From Candidatus Enterocloster faecavium (GTDB lineage: Bacteria; Bacillota; Clostridia; Lachnospirales; Lachnospiraceae): 34,126 nt of DNA. Where the stretch lies: assembly GCA_019118585.1 (NCBI GenBank), contig DWYS01000008.1, positions 1-34,126 of the forward strand. The letters run 5' to 3'. The notes beneath the pieces were generated by a model, which had not been told where the DNA came from, did not search any database, and was given only the letters and a program-made list of their open reading frames with translations. The translations under genes and the position numbers were made by a program. Below, in pieces: positions 33,908-34,126 of this stretch (its first letter is position 1; each line of letters opens with the position of its first letter).

Positions 33908-34126
33908 ATGGTTCAGGTAATTGCAGGAAAAAGGGGTAAAGGCAAGACAAAACATCTGCTGGATATGGCGAATGCGGCCATTAAGGGTGCCCATGGAACG
34001 GTGGTTTATCTGGATAAAAGCGCTCAGCATATGTATGAATTAAACAATCGAATCCGTCTGATCAACGTCAACGAATTTCATGTTGCCAGCAGTGAAGGAT
34101 TTTTAGGTTTTATTAGTGGTATTATT
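33908..34126 (+). CDS. P-loop NTPase-like protein, 5' part (3' end outside window)
   Basis: The frame is open from ATG 33908 through the right edge, giving 73 codons. The N terminus contains a Walker A-type loop, GKRGKGKT at residues 7-14, within VIAGKRGKGKTKHLLDMAN, followed by a beta strand VVYLDKSAQHMYEL. It resembles short clostridial proteins sometimes automatically named twitching motility PilT, a name that probably overstates similarity. The function is unknown. The ribosome binding site AAGGAGGAG is strong. Confidence 0.7.
   Translation, partial: MVQVIAGKRGKGKTKHLLDMANAAIKGAHGTVVYLDKSAQHMYELNNRIRLINVNEFHVASSEGFLGFISGII

Noticed and set aside
1-34126. CRISPR arrays, tRNA or rRNA genes, insertion sequences, prophage
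   Set aside because: I looked for regularly spaced repeats, transposase or integrase motifs and tRNA-like cloverleaf ends and saw none. Nearly all sequence is accounted for by housekeeping genes on one strand. A tRNA scan was not possible by eye with certainty.

Overview
The window is a contiguous piece of chromosome from a spore-forming, Gram-positive Clostridia-type bacterium, most likely a Lachnospiraceae member (the old Clostridium XIVa group). The evidence is the sporulation coat ATPase SpoIVA, the order DUF512-der-plsY-gpsA, the DUF4321-radC-mre-pbp2-minCDE-rodA-mgsA block, strong purine-rich ribosome binding sites (GGAGG) and moderately high G+C. The genus is not proven by the sequence. 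Every gene I can support lies on the + strand. There is no tRNA, rRNA, CRISPR array, insertion sequence or prophage, and no gene-free stretch longer than about 220 bases.

Layout. (1) 1-3775: the end of a DUF512 protein, then der (ribosome-assembly GTPase), plsY and gpsA (first steps of phospholipid synthesis). (2) 3848-8809: a complete branched-chain amino acid ABC transporter, livK-livH-livM-livG-livF. It has a perfect consensus promoter, a hairpin attenuator after livK and a strong terminator after livF. (3) 8846-10811: a small SpoT-like HD-domain protein, then spoIVA with a likely sigma-E promoter. (4) 10874-13872: a beta-CASP metallo-hydrolase of the RNA-processing type, RNase HI, and a membrane-anchored LprI/DUF1311-like protein, followed by a terminator. 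(5) 13989-19750: alaS under its own promoter, then a translation and secretion cluster of ylxM, ffh, rpsP, khpA and rimM. (6) 19765-23990: mutL, miaA and a PLP enzyme of the methionine gamma-lyase/YnbB family. (7) 24091-33818: DUF4321, radC, mreC, mreD, a very long PBP2, minC, minD, minE, rodA, mgsA and a lipoprotein D-Ala-D-Ala carboxypeptidase, i.e. lateral wall growth and division-site placement. (8) 33908-end: the start of a P-loop protein cut by the window edge.

Most of the content is core housekeeping. I did not find a clearly new multi-gene system. The more interesting signals are regulatory and architectural. A predicted sigma-E promoter sits inside a hairpin that would hide the spoIVA ribosome binding site only on read-through transcripts. 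An 11-bp inverted repeat ties the alaS stop codon to the ylxM -35 box. PBP2 carries an insertion of about 245 residues. Three textbook gene clusters lack expected members at this locus: trmD-rplS after rimM, mreB between radC and mreC, and hfq after miaA. The liv block also appears to separate gpsA from spoIVA, which lie close together in Bacillus-type gene orders.
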